64,000 nt of DNA from CAWAND01 sp963727915 (GTDB taxonomy: Bacteria > Chloroflexota > Anaerolineae > Anaerolineales > E44-bin32): assembly GCA_963727915.1 (NCBI GenBank), contig CAVSID010000004.1, positions 248,001 to 312,000 of the forward strand, in the 5' to 3' direction. Positions within the stretch are counted from its first letter, which is position 1, and every line of letters begins with the position of its first letter. The notes under the pieces were generated by a model that was not told the origin of the DNA, did not search any database, and saw nothing but the letters and a program-made list of their open reading frames with translations. Positions 9,326 through 17,036 of the stretch are shown here, one piece after another. Both the position numbers and the translations under genes were made by a program.

Positions 9326-10198
9326 ATGTCCGAAGCTCCCCGCATCCAACTGCAGACTGTTGATTCCTTCCTCGATCTGTTCGACGATTTCTACAATCAG
9401 CGGGTCTCCAAGCAGGTTTCGAAGGGAACACTGGTCCTGTACGGATACACTGCCGGGAAGTTCTGCGAGTGGGCAGAGTCACAAGGGCTCACGCCGAACA
9501 GCGTCACCCGGCAACAGGTCCGAGCCTACATCGCAGAGTTGACCATGTCGGGGCTCGCCAAGGCGACCGTCAATCTCCACGGACGCAACATCAAGGCACT
9601 GATAAGGTTCGGTGTGTTGGAAGACATCTGTCCGGAAGTGGATTTCACTGACCTGCTCCCCAAACCACCTCGACGCAAGCGGCCGGTGGCCCGCAAACAA
9701 GACATCGCAAGGCTGTTGGACCAGGACCCATCTCCACGTGACCGAGCCATCGTCCTGACCCTGTTCGAGTCCGGCGTTCGCAGGGCTGAGGCCAGCAAGC
9801 TCGATTGGGGTGACCTGGATTTCTCACCTCCCGAGATGGTTCGGGTCAGGGTGCGGTCCGGCAAGGGCGACAAGGACCGGATGACCTTTGCAGGACCACG
9901 AGCGAGGAAATCGCTCACCGCCTATCGCAAGACGGTCGAGGATGGAAAGCACGACCCGGTGTTCGTGTCCCGGTTCGGAGGTCGGCTGGGCATCGAGGGG
10001 ATTGACGGGGTGTTCAAGCGGCTGTCCCACAAGGCTGGGCTGGCTCACTGGTCGACCAGAAGTCAATATGGAAGCAGATCAACGCCCCCGACAACAAAGG
10101 TTGGGCCCTCGTCCTGCTTCCTGACGGGTCACACTACCTTGGCTGGATTTCCGAGTGGGCCTATGATCCGAACCAAGGGGGTCAAGAGTTCTTGTTGA
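9326..10198 (+). pseudogene. Tyrosine recombinase/integrase, C-terminally truncated
   Basis: The start is ATG 9326 with a strong AAGGAGG five bases upstream. Residues ~10-95 form a SAM-like core-binding domain (GTLVLYGYTAGKFCEWAESQG). The catalytic domain begins with the first active-site Arg (LFESGVRRAEASKLDWGDLD) and includes the beta-hairpin Lys region (GKGDKDR). At about 10050, after HKAGLAHW where the family continues with H-x-x-R, the sequence changes into an unrelated coding frame. The frame then ends at 10198 without the H-x-x-R box, the second His/Trp or the nucleophilic Tyr. Recombinase activity is therefore not expected. Confidence 0.85.
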
Positions 10199-10332
10199 AG
10201 TATGCAAAGCGGGTGAAGGAAGATCTTTCCGAGATTCACTTGGTAGACGGCATTGGTGTGTATTTGAACACCCGGAATGTAATTGCGATTGAGTTCTTCA
10301 AGGGGAAACCTCGTTCAGACCGGCATCCATGA
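10048..10332 (+). pseudogene. 3' fragment of a DUF6338-like gene joined to the integrase
   Basis: In a frame different from the integrase, 10048-10332 reads as ~94 codons ending KGKPRSDRHP-stop, with a clear protein-like core: NKGWALVLLPDGSHYLGWIS, then YAKRVKEDLSEIHLVDGIGV and NTRNVIAIEFF. From memory this resembles the C-terminal soluble part of DUF6338-type proteins (short SH3-like fold). It has no start codon of its own, so it looks like the tail of a gene whose 5' part was lost when a deletion fused it to the integrase. A short downstream reading frame begins at the overlapping ATGA (10329) and stops after 15 codons. Confidence 0.55.
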
Positions 10333-10463
10333 GTGGTGGTGGATTCAAATCCTTGCCGAATTGGAATGGCGGGTGACGGTCGAGGAGATCGCACACAAGC
10401 TCTAGAGGCTAGAGTGCACTTGTCATCCAGTCTTGGGGGACATTTCTGCAGTGTTTTTCCCAT

Positions 10464-12289
10464 TTACACTCCTGCCGCATTTCGGAGCAATTGAAGCATT
10501 GCCTCTTCCTGACGGCCGTTGTTGATGTTCAAAGCTCCAACTTCGAGCTTCTTGCTATAGTCGTATGTGTCACCCCCACTCAATCCCTTCATCTGACCAG
10601 CGAAGGCCGGCAGTGTGTTGGAGGCCACCACCGTCTTGATCTCCTTGCCGATCTCCTTGAAGGCCATTGCCAGTGGAGTGGGAGAGTGATGCTGGAGAAA
10701 GTCGGGAATGACCAGGTGCTTCAGCTGATCAGCCACCTTCTTGATCCAGCCGTAAAAGTCATGAATGGCGGTGTTGATTCCGTCCAGTGCCTTGCCGATC
10801 GTCTTGCTGATGCGGTCTCCAACTGCACCAAAAATGATCTTGGCAAGTTCGAGGTCCCCCATCACCGACCCCCACACCTCGTCCCACGTCTTGCCAAATA
10901 CTGACGAGATCGAGTTAGCGAAGCCATGCAGAGATCGAGTGATGTCCTGCAAGGCCTGGGCTGGATCGGTGTTTATGTTGATCAGCGCTGCGATCAGACC
11001 AGTGAGCAGCTCAATACTGCCGACGGCCGAAGCAGCGACGAGCTTGCCGATCCAACCGACGATGGTTCGGAAGCTCTCGCCACCGGGCCCGTTCCACCAG
11101 GTGCTGATGCCGTCGAGAGCACTCTGGATATTGTCCAGCACTACGGGTGCAGCCTGGGCGGTCAGCTCCCCAATCTTCGACACAATGTCGTCTAGCACAG
11201 GAGCCATCTTCTCAAGGACGTCTCGCACCAGCGGAGCGAGTGTGTCCATCAGGCGCTGAATCTGAGCTTGCAGATCAGGATTTTGGAATTGCCCGAAGAA
11301 GGCGCTGGCCCGGTCTGTCACATTCTTCAAAGCGTTCGTCAGGTCTTCGCCGAGCAACCCAGAAAGTGCTTCCCACATCTCGTTGGACCCAATGCCTGCA
11401 TCGGCAATCGAACCGAGAAGGCTCGCAACCGGAGCCAGGACGGGGATCAGGCGCTTCTGAACGACATCCACAACCTTGGGGAGCACATCGGAAGCGAAGC
11501 TGCCGAATTGCTGAAGCAGTGGTGTCAATACAGGGAGGAGCTTTAGTCCGACTTCGATGAACGTATCGTGCAGCGTGCCCTTGAGAGCTACCATTTGATT
11601 GACCAGCTGCCCGAAGTGCGTATGGCATCACCCTGGGCATCAGTCGTGGACTCCATCAGCAGGTTGTAGATCGCTTGAGCCTTTGACATATTGTCAATTT
11701 CGGCCCAATTCCCCTTGATACCTTCCTTCATCAGTTCGTTCTGCACTCGAGTTTGGTTCAGAACAATGCCGTACTTCTTGAGGGGTTCGAATTCTCCGGT
11801 GATGGCTGACCGGAATGCATCCATCACATCGGTGTTCTGGGCATTCTGGAATGACCCTACGTCAGTGGCCAACTGGGCAAGGTTGGTCGAGAGTTCAGCA
11901 GCCTGTTCCCCGGTACCACCCATGCCTTTGACGACAGTGCCAAGGTCGGTTGCCATCCCAATGAGATCATACTTCGACCGGCCTGCTTGGCCTGCGAAGT
12001 CTGCCAGCTTCTTGTTGGCTGCGTCTGTCGCATCACCGAAAGTGACTTGCTCTTTGTTGAGCGTTTCGTACATGTCGGCACCTTCTTGCACCGACTTGAC
12101 CAGCAAAGCTGTCGCTCCCACGATAGCGGCACCTGCTCCCACAACGGCCGCTGTAATGCCAGCTCTGGCAATTCCGCCAAGCTTGTTCGACCACTTCCGT
12201 GTATTGCTCTCGGCTTGACCCAAGCCTCTCTTGAGCCCTGATTGGTCAGTTCCCAAATATAGAATGGCATCGCCCAGTGAAATGCTCAT
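10464..12289 (-). CDS. Phage tail tape-measure protein (one frameshift)
   Basis: Two abutting frames make one ~608-aa protein. The N-terminal part (11588-12289) starts MSISLGDAILYLGTDQSGLK, has a coiled-coil-prone region, a hydrophobic Gly/Ala-rich stretch and the tape-measure hallmark VTFGDATDAANKKLADFAGQ. It ends in a motif that continues in the other frame from about 11600 (RTSGSW, then NQMVALKGTLHDTF). One lost G in AGCTGG(G)TC explains the break. The C-terminal part is helical with several hydrophobic patches. Tape-measure proteins set tail length in long-tailed phages. No tail-tube, sheath or baseplate gene accompanies it here. Confidence 0.8.
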
Positions 12290-12641
12290 GAACTGCTCAC
12301 CCCGAGATTGGTCGAATGAATCATTCTTCTACCTGCCCTGCCTGATCTTCGGCATCTCGCTCGACCGTTGGCGTCCCACCAACAAATAGCCAGCAGAGCA
12401 AAACCGCATTCAGGCGTCCCGCCCAACACGGCACTAGATTGATCGGCATCCCGCCTTTTCGATTGGAAGGCGTCCCGCCTTCCTCCCCTAAAGATAGCCT
12501 GGAAAGTGATGGAACCTTTGGTTGGAGTTTCGGTTGCCACGGACCAGCCCCCCGAAGGGATCTCACCACCAAACAAAGCAAGAACCCCCTTCATCGGGGG
12601 TCCTTGTCCGTCAACTGTTCAAGGTTGGGATGGGAGGACGA
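12290..12641. other. Gap with REP-like palindromes and no credible gene
   Basis: The stretch holds four copies of GGCRTCCCRCC (12370, 12413, 12445, 12469). One of them is the centre of a perfect hairpin, GGAAGGCG-TCC-CGCCTTCC, at 12465-12483. A 102-codon open frame here has an arginine-rich, biased composition and no ribosome binding site, so I do not call it. Confidence 0.5.
12571..12602 (-). terminator. Intrinsic terminator after the surface-protein gene
   Basis: On the minus strand, ACCCCC-GATGAA-GGGGGT is followed by TCTTGCTTTGTTTG. It lies 40 bases after the stop of the 12642-13424 gene. Confidence 0.6.
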
Positions 12642-13424
12642 CTACTGTGAATTGAGGCTAGCCTCACAGCTGATCTGCAATGCGAAGTCGTTAGGCGATA
12701 CTTGGACAAAGAACTGACCGGTCGCATTATCGTTGGCAATGATGTCTCGGAATGTCCCTCCAACGCCTCTCAGCCTCGCCCAATAGCATGAGCCGGACTC
12801 AACCTTGCCCTTGTAAGTACCAGGTTGGATGTCAGTGCCGACCAAGTACATCCCAGACACAAGGGTGTCTCCACCATCGTAAGGCCTGACTTGGTCGAGC
12901 GGGAGCATCGGGCATGCTGTTTGAAATGCCTTGTCAGTCGAGTTCACCTCAACGTAGTATCGCCCTACTGCATTGTCGTTAGCAATGATGTCATCGATGC
13001 TTCCACCAAGACCCGACAAACGCTGCCAATAACAGGATCCCGTGTCCGTGTACCCGACGTAGATACCGGGATCGACATCATCCCCGACAAGATAGGTCCC
13101 AGGCTCGATCAGTCCGGGGATTTCAGTGGCTGTAGGCCTTGTGGTCGCAGTGGGGGCTGTGGTGTTTGTGGGGGCTGGCGTCGGAGTTGGTGCCTCGGTC
13201 GGCTCCATTGTGTCTGCTTCTGTCGAAGCCGCAATTGCCAACGCAGACGTTGGTGTCTCTTTCGGCGTGGAGCTGGGCAGAAGTGTGATGCCCACGCAGC
13301 ACACAATCAGCAGACCAACAGCTGCGCCGGCAGCGATCAGAATCTTCTTGCCTCGACTCCATCCCTTCTTCTCTTCGGTGCTATCAGGAGCTACCCCCGC
13401 CTGTGGTTCTGGTTGATTAGTCAT
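12642..13424 (-). CDS. Membrane-anchored surface protein with duplicated CYW-type repeat
   Basis: 260 aa. A charged N-terminus (EEKKGWSRGKK) precedes one membrane segment (~residues 28-48), then a Thr/Pro/Ala-rich linker (~55-100), then two tandem ~75-residue units. Each unit runs G-T/M-Y-LVG-D-PG-Y ... GSCYWxRLxGxGG ... DIIANDNAxGxxxVxV ... C. The units are obvious copies of each other and carry paired Cys residues. The architecture predicts an N-in, C-out protein displaying the repeat domain outside. Similar repeats occur in actinobacterial and Chloroflexota exported proteins from memory; no function is known. It may be a lysogenic-conversion gene. Confidence 0.75.
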   Translation of the reverse strand: MTNQPEPQAGVAPDSTEEKKGWSRGKKILIAAGAAVGLLIVCCVGITLLPSSTPKETPTSALAIAASTEADTMEPTEAPTPTPAPTNTTAPTATTRPTATEIPGLIEPGTYLVGDDVDPGIYVGYTDTGSCYWQRLSGLGGSIDDIIANDNAVGRYYVEVNSTDKAFQTACPMLPLDQVRPYDGGDTLVSGMYLVGTDIQPGTYKGKVESGSCYWARLRGVGGTFRDIIANDNATGQFFVQVSPNDFALQISCEASLNSQ

Positions 13425-13521
13425 CTTTCTGTTGCCCCTTTCCCCTTGATGTTCTGTCGTCGGAATGATAGGTCTAACGAGAGCTCGATGGAAATGAAGA
13501 ATTGGTCACATGTGACATCAC

Positions 13522-14067
13522 TCACTGGGCGGTGAACAGACTGATCACCAATGAGCCCTGATCACCCGAGCCAACCCCCAAGAGATACTTCTCACCCATC
13601 GTGCCCAGCCCCCCGGAACCCTGTGTAACGACATTCTGCATCGCCGTGTTCAGGTCACCCCGCTCCAACTCGGTCATGCCCCAGTCAGCAAGAGCGCTGT
13701 CGACCACTGTCAAGACATCACTCACTCGCATCGACCCGGTCGCCGGTGGATAGACCTGGAACGTGATGCTCCCCTCGTCCAGCTCCATGTGGAAGTTGTC
13801 GTGGTCCTTGTGGACGTATGAGCCGTCCGGCTGCTGATCCCAGTCGGCATACGGCCTAGGTGTGGCTGTGGGCGCCTCTGTCGGAGTGGCAGACACTGTC
13901 GGCGTCGGGGTGTGCGTCGGCACGATCTGTGTGGCTGTGGTCTGTGGGGGTTCTGTCGGCGGAGCCGGTGTAGCCGCCGCTCCGCTCCCGCAACCCGTTA
14001 GGCCAATTGCGCCGACGAGCACGATCCCGAGCAGGCACTTGATTGCGTGATCTCGCACAAACATCAT
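13522..14067 (-). CDS. Secreted lipoprotein, function unknown
   Basis: 181 aa from ATG 14067, which has GGGGAG upstream; longer frames add an unsupported N-terminus. The signal peptide MMFVRDHAIKCLLGIVLVGA ends with lipobox LTGC. A Pro/Thr-rich linker follows (~30-75), then a ~100-residue globular domain (DGSYVHKDHDNFHMELDEGS, later ADWGMTELERGDLNTAMQN). I do not recognise the domain. It sits in the element beside another exported protein. Confidence 0.7.
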   Translation of the reverse strand: MMFVRDHAIKCLLGIVLVGAIGLTGCGSGAAATPAPPTEPPQTTATQIVPTHTPTPTVSATPTEAPTATPRPYADWDQQPDGSYVHKDHDNFHMELDEGSITFQVYPPATGSMRVSDVLTVVDSALADWGMTELERGDLNTAMQNVVTQGSGGLGTMGEKYLLGVGSGDQGSLVISLFTAQ

Positions 14068-14166
14068 TGCTCCCCTTTCACGGTCGTCTACGGAACAATA
14101 CACCCACGTGACACCTCTGGCCACAGTACTGCTGGCTCATCCGATGCACACAGGCGTATCAGGCTA

Positions 14167-14604
14167 CTATGCATCCTCATCCAGACCTTCAAGACCCAAG
14201 CTGTGGAGGAGGACGTCCCCCACCGACTGAGCGCCGGGAGCAGGATGACTGAGCCACTCCACCTCTCTGGCGTGCTCCCGCATCACCTGTTCATGGCTGC
14301 GGATCCTTCGGGTGAACCAGCGTCGATTCAACTCTGTCCAGGCACCGATCTCCCCCAAGTAGATGTATCGAACAAGCAGGGCAAAAAGTGTCATGCTCTC
14401 GTAGAAGCCATCCTCATACTGACCATAGAGGGGGTTCGGAACGGCCGGAGCCTGGAGCGGATACTGACCCCAGGTCAGGATGTTATCCAATCGAACCTGA
14501 CCTTGGCCCAGACGTTCGATCTCCCGATGGTCGAGCCTCCGCTGCCACGGACCGGACAGAGGGTGTCCTTCATAGTCATCGAAGCTTTCAACCTTGTGAA
14601 ACAT
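14167..14604 (-). CDS. Element-encoded hypothetical protein, 145 aa
   Basis: No family recognised. Its start overlaps the stop of the preceding gene as TGATG at 14604, with AAGGAGG just upstream inside that gene, so translation is coupled. The protein is rich in aromatic and charged residues (TWGQYPLQAP, WTELNRRWFTRRIRSHEQVM) and looks globular and cytoplasmic. Position between a chain of small genes and the exported proteins suggests a phage morphogenesis accessory gene, but this is only context. Confidence 0.6.
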   Translation of the reverse strand: MFHKVESFDDYEGHPLSGPWQRRLDHREIERLGQGQVRLDNILTWGQYPLQAPAVPNPLYGQYEDGFYESMTLFALLVRYIYLGEIGAWTELNRRWFTRRIRSHEQVMREHAREVEWLSHPAPGAQSVGDVLLHSLGLEGLDEDA

Positions 14605-14984
14605 CAGGATACCTCCTTGATATCGTCGTGCATTTCGGGTGGGTCTGTTGGCCAGGCCGGGTCGAAGAGCAGACCAAAAAATCCAACAATGTTCACATGG
14701 GCAGCATCCCCGACAGCCTGCATTCGCTCCAGACGGGAGAGCAGCTCAGCCCAGGCCTCATCCTCGTCAGCATACACACACCGGACAAGCAGACCAGCCA
14801 CACTGTCCTGTTCGACCGGAAGGACTGCTCTGACATCGGTGTCGGTGTCGGCCATACGCTCCAGCTTCATCACCAGCTGCCCATGATAGGCAGCGAACAT
14901 GCTTTCGTCGGAGGAGCTCTCCAGCTTCTCCTGCAGCTCACTCCTGAGCTTGGCCAGCCGACGGGACAGGGTGCTACGTGGCAT
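14604..14984 (-). CDS. Element-encoded hypothetical protein, 126 aa
   Basis: Start ATG 14984 (MPRSTLSRRLAKLRSELQEK) follows the stop of the upstream gene by 2 bases; a longer upstream frame would overlap that gene. The N-terminal half is helical and charged, the middle has ADTDTDVRAVLPVEQ and the end contains a hydrophobic VNIVGFFGLLFDPAW patch. No family recognised. The size and position between coupled genes resemble tail-assembly or head-tail accessory proteins, but no motif proves it. Confidence 0.6.
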   Translation of the reverse strand: MPRSTLSRRLAKLRSELQEKLESSSDESMFAAYHGQLVMKLERMADTDTDVRAVLPVEQDSVAGLLVRCVYADEDEAWAELLSRLERMQAVGDAAHVNIVGFFGLLFDPAWPTDPPEMHDDIKEVS

Positions 14985-14986
14985 GC

Positions 14987-15712
14987 TTAGAAGGCCTGGG
15001 GCACCAGGAAGCGCATCTGCTGTTCGGCTTCCTGGGCTCGATGGTCTGCCAATTTGGACCACATGTGCTCAGCATACAGGATGCGCTTCGCACCTATGCG
15101 CTTGACAAATGGATGACGGAAGGACTGCTCCACAGCACGCCGGGTCATCCTCTTGTCCAGGTTGGCATGCTTCATGCGCTCGTCAGCAGGACGAGCCTTG
15201 TCCTCGACCCGTTGCATCTCTGTGTGGATGCGAAGGTTCTCCTCCTGCACTTCCTCCTGGGTTAGATATCGCTGCAGCTTCTGACGCTTCAGATCCTTCA
15301 GCTCTGCTCGAAGACCCTGCATGCGATTGATGAGAGGACTTCGCTCGTCCTTGGCTTCCCGTTGGATGTAGTCCGCCATGTCGTACTCATACCGCAGCAT
15401 CTTGAGCTGGGCCAGAGCTGCCTTACGCTCCAGCCCAATAATCTGCTGGGGGATCGAGTGCAACTCGGCAGTCAGCTTGGCTCGGTGCTCCATCACGCTT
15501 GGCTCGGCTTCAAGGCCGTCTTCCTGCATACGGTCCAGAGTGGATATCTCTGCCCTCAGCTCCTCAAGTCGAGTGAGCTTGCCAGCTATCAGGTCCACAA
15601 TCGTCTGATGGTCGGCCTTGGCTTGCTGAACAGTTTCTGGAAGATTGAGATAGGCTTCACCACCTATTTCCTCCACGTCCACTTCTGGTACTGTGTCCAC
15701 ATTTGCGGTCAT
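14987..15712 (-). CDS. Element-encoded coiled-coil protein, 241 aa
   Basis: Long alternation of Glu, Lys, Arg, Leu and Gln (residues ~25-200, e.g. KLTRLEELRAEISTLDRMQE and GLRAELKDLKRQKLQRYLTQ) predicts an extended coiled coil. It starts at ATGA overlapping the stop of the 75-aa gene upstream. No enzymatic motif is visible. Scaffolding proteins and phage structural accessory proteins can look like this, but so can cytoskeletal or partition factors, so no function is assigned. Confidence 0.65.
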   Translation of the reverse strand: MTANVDTVPEVDVEEIGGEAYLNLPETVQQAKADHQTIVDLIAGKLTRLEELRAEISTLDRMQEDGLEAEPSVMEHRAKLTAELHSIPQQIIGLERKAALAQLKMLRYEYDMADYIQREAKDERSPLINRMQGLRAELKDLKRQKLQRYLTQEEVQEENLRIHTEMQRVEDKARPADERMKHANLDKRMTRRAVEQSFRHPFVKRIGAKRILYAEHMWSKLADHRAQEAEQQMRFLVPQAF

Positions 15713-15936
15713 CGTCGACCTCCTTTGTGCTTGCCAGCTGAAACTCGGATGAAGTCATTCATGTTGGTCTTCGTACTCGGAGCAGCCGTGCCAGTCCCTT
15801 CCCCTGCGCCTCCCGGGGGGACCTTAGGCTTCCCCGACCCCTGACCAGCTGCTGCGTCCTCGTCATCGTTCCCGCCTAGCAAACCATGCTCCCGACGTAG
15901 CAGATTGTTCATCAGTTCATTCGTGGTCTTTCCCAT
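15709..15936 (-). CDS. Small disordered element protein, 75 aa
   Basis: MGKTTNELMNNLLRREHGLL is followed by an acidic and Gly/Pro-rich disordered segment and a basic tail (SAGKHKGGRR). The gene lies between two others and its stop overlaps the next start by ATGA, which supports its being translated. Function unknown. Confidence 0.55.
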   Translation of the reverse strand: MGKTTNELMNNLLRREHGLLGGNDDEDAAAGQGSGKPKVPPGGAGEGTGTAAPSTKTNMNDFIRVSAGKHKGGRR

Positions 15937-15951
15937 AATGGGCTCCTTTTC

Positions 15952-16335
15952 TCACTCACCTGGTCCATGAACTCGGTGACACGAGTTCTCCAGCGCATCG
16001 ACCCTGTCCTCAAGCTCGATCAATTCGAAAGTCTTCAGCGCCAGTTCGTACGCACTGATCAGCGCTCGGGCTCGGCTGGTACTGTTGCCCATCACCCACA
16101 GATCACCAATCAGCCGAGCAACACCTTCACGAACGTCCAGTGGCGACTCCAGGGTGACGGGCTCACCAGGCATTGCCGCCTTATTCTTGCCACCCTTGTG
16201 CTTGGCCACAGCCCGTTTTCTGGCCATGGCAGGGTCGTGGTGGAAGCAATAGTCACTGCCCTGCAGAGGTGGAGCCTTACAGGGTGCTCCACTGCGAGTG
16301 AACTCTTTGCAGTGACGGGTCTCTTCAACAGTCAT
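15952..16335 (-). CDS. Small zinc-binding phage-type protein, 127 aa
   Basis: The N-terminus carries C-x9-C-x10-C-x2-H (CKEFTRSGAPC ... CFHH), a compact zinc-finger found in many phage and Chloroflexota proteins of unknown role. The C-terminal half is helical and acidic (SRARALISAYELALKTFELI, then ELEDRVDALE). Its start overlaps the preceding stop (ATGA at 16332-16335). Such proteins often precede packaging genes in phages, but no terminase follows here. Confidence 0.65.
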   Translation of the reverse strand: MTVEETRHCKEFTRSGAPCKAPPLQGSDYCFHHDPAMARKRAVAKHKGGKNKAAMPGEPVTLESPLDVREGVARLIGDLWVMGNSTSRARALISAYELALKTFELIELEDRVDALENSCHRVHGPGE

Positions 16336-16628
16336 TGACTTCTCCTTCCTACTCGGCGGTCCGGCAGATCCGGGTCGAACTCATTGCTGCCTTGAGCAAT
16401 ACGACGTTTCAGATTAGTCCAGTTGTTTCCAGACTTGGGCAGGGGTGTGTCCGGAGGCAACACACAGACTTCATCTGGGAATGCCCCAGTGATCCCGTGA
16501 CCGCTGTCCAGCTTGATGCCTGGCTGACCGAAGACATCACCGAATTCGACCACGACCATCACACGACGAGCCCACAGCACCTTGTCACCTGCGTGAATGG
16601 GCTTTCCTCTTCTGTCAAACAGCTCCAT
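16332..16628 (-). CDS. Element-encoded hypothetical protein, 98 aa
   Basis: Small beta-rich protein (KPIHAGDKVLWARRVMVVVE, then GIKLDSGHGITGAF) with a KOW/SH3-like feel and a charged tail. It is the first gene after the iteron region and is translationally coupled to the next gene by an ATGA overlap. No family recognised. Confidence 0.6.
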   Translation of the reverse strand: MELFDRRGKPIHAGDKVLWARRVMVVVEFGDVFGQPGIKLDSGHGITGAFPDEVCVLPPDTPLPKSGNNWTNLKRRIAQGSNEFDPDLPDRRVGRRSQ

Positions 16629-16765
16629 GACTCAACTCCTTGTCGGCCGGGGGAGGGGAAGGATGACAGAGTATGCATGACCCAGCATGAGCATGCATGT
16701 AGCAGATGGTTCTCCAGGCGAGACAATCCGGCCGGAGACCGACTGCACACACTTCCAGAGCAGAC

Positions 16766-17011
16766 AAGTCGGGTAAGTCGGTCAAGTCGGTCTTCGCTAT
16801 ATAGTCTTCTCCCGGGAGGGATTTCACTCCGAGATTGCTATCTAGATCAACCGACTTATCCGACTTACCCGACTTGATCTCTCTTGAATAGTGAAAATGA
16901 TCAGGAATTTGACGGATTGTTCGACGGAACAGCAAGTCGGATATCAAGTCGGATGCAACTGACCCGACTTGTTCAAAGGACAATTCAAGTCGGATAAGTC
17001 GGTCAAGTCGG
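16766..17011. repeat. Iteron cluster, candidate replication origin of the element
   Basis: AAGTCGG occurs at 16766, 16775, 16784, 16934, 16946, 16987, 16996 and 17005, and its complement CCGACTT at 16851, 16860, 16869 and 16964: 12 copies in 246 bp. Three groups are tandem triplets with exact 9-bp spacing. The first triplet and the second face each other across a ~60-bp spacer containing TATATAG-like sequence. The region lies just downstream of the primase-helicase gene. This matches the layout of SaPI-type origins, where iterons flank a melting region next to rep. Origin function is inference. Confidence 0.7.
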
Positions 17012-17036
17012 TCTTTTCGTGAGACTTCTGCATTCA

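Noticed and set aside
11580..11620. Programmed ribosomal frameshift in the tape-measure gene
   Set aside because: There is no slippery heptamer or downstream structure, and programmed shifts in tails occur in the chaperone genes before the tape measure; loss of one G in a GG(G) run is simpler.
12286..12594. A 102-codon minus-strand gene
   Set aside because: Arginine-rich biased composition produced by GC-rich palindromic repeats, contains a terminator, no ribosome binding site.
16766..17011. CRISPR array
   Set aside because: Repeats are 7-9 bp, partly inverted and directly abutting, with no 25-40 bp repeat/spacer structure and no cas genes.
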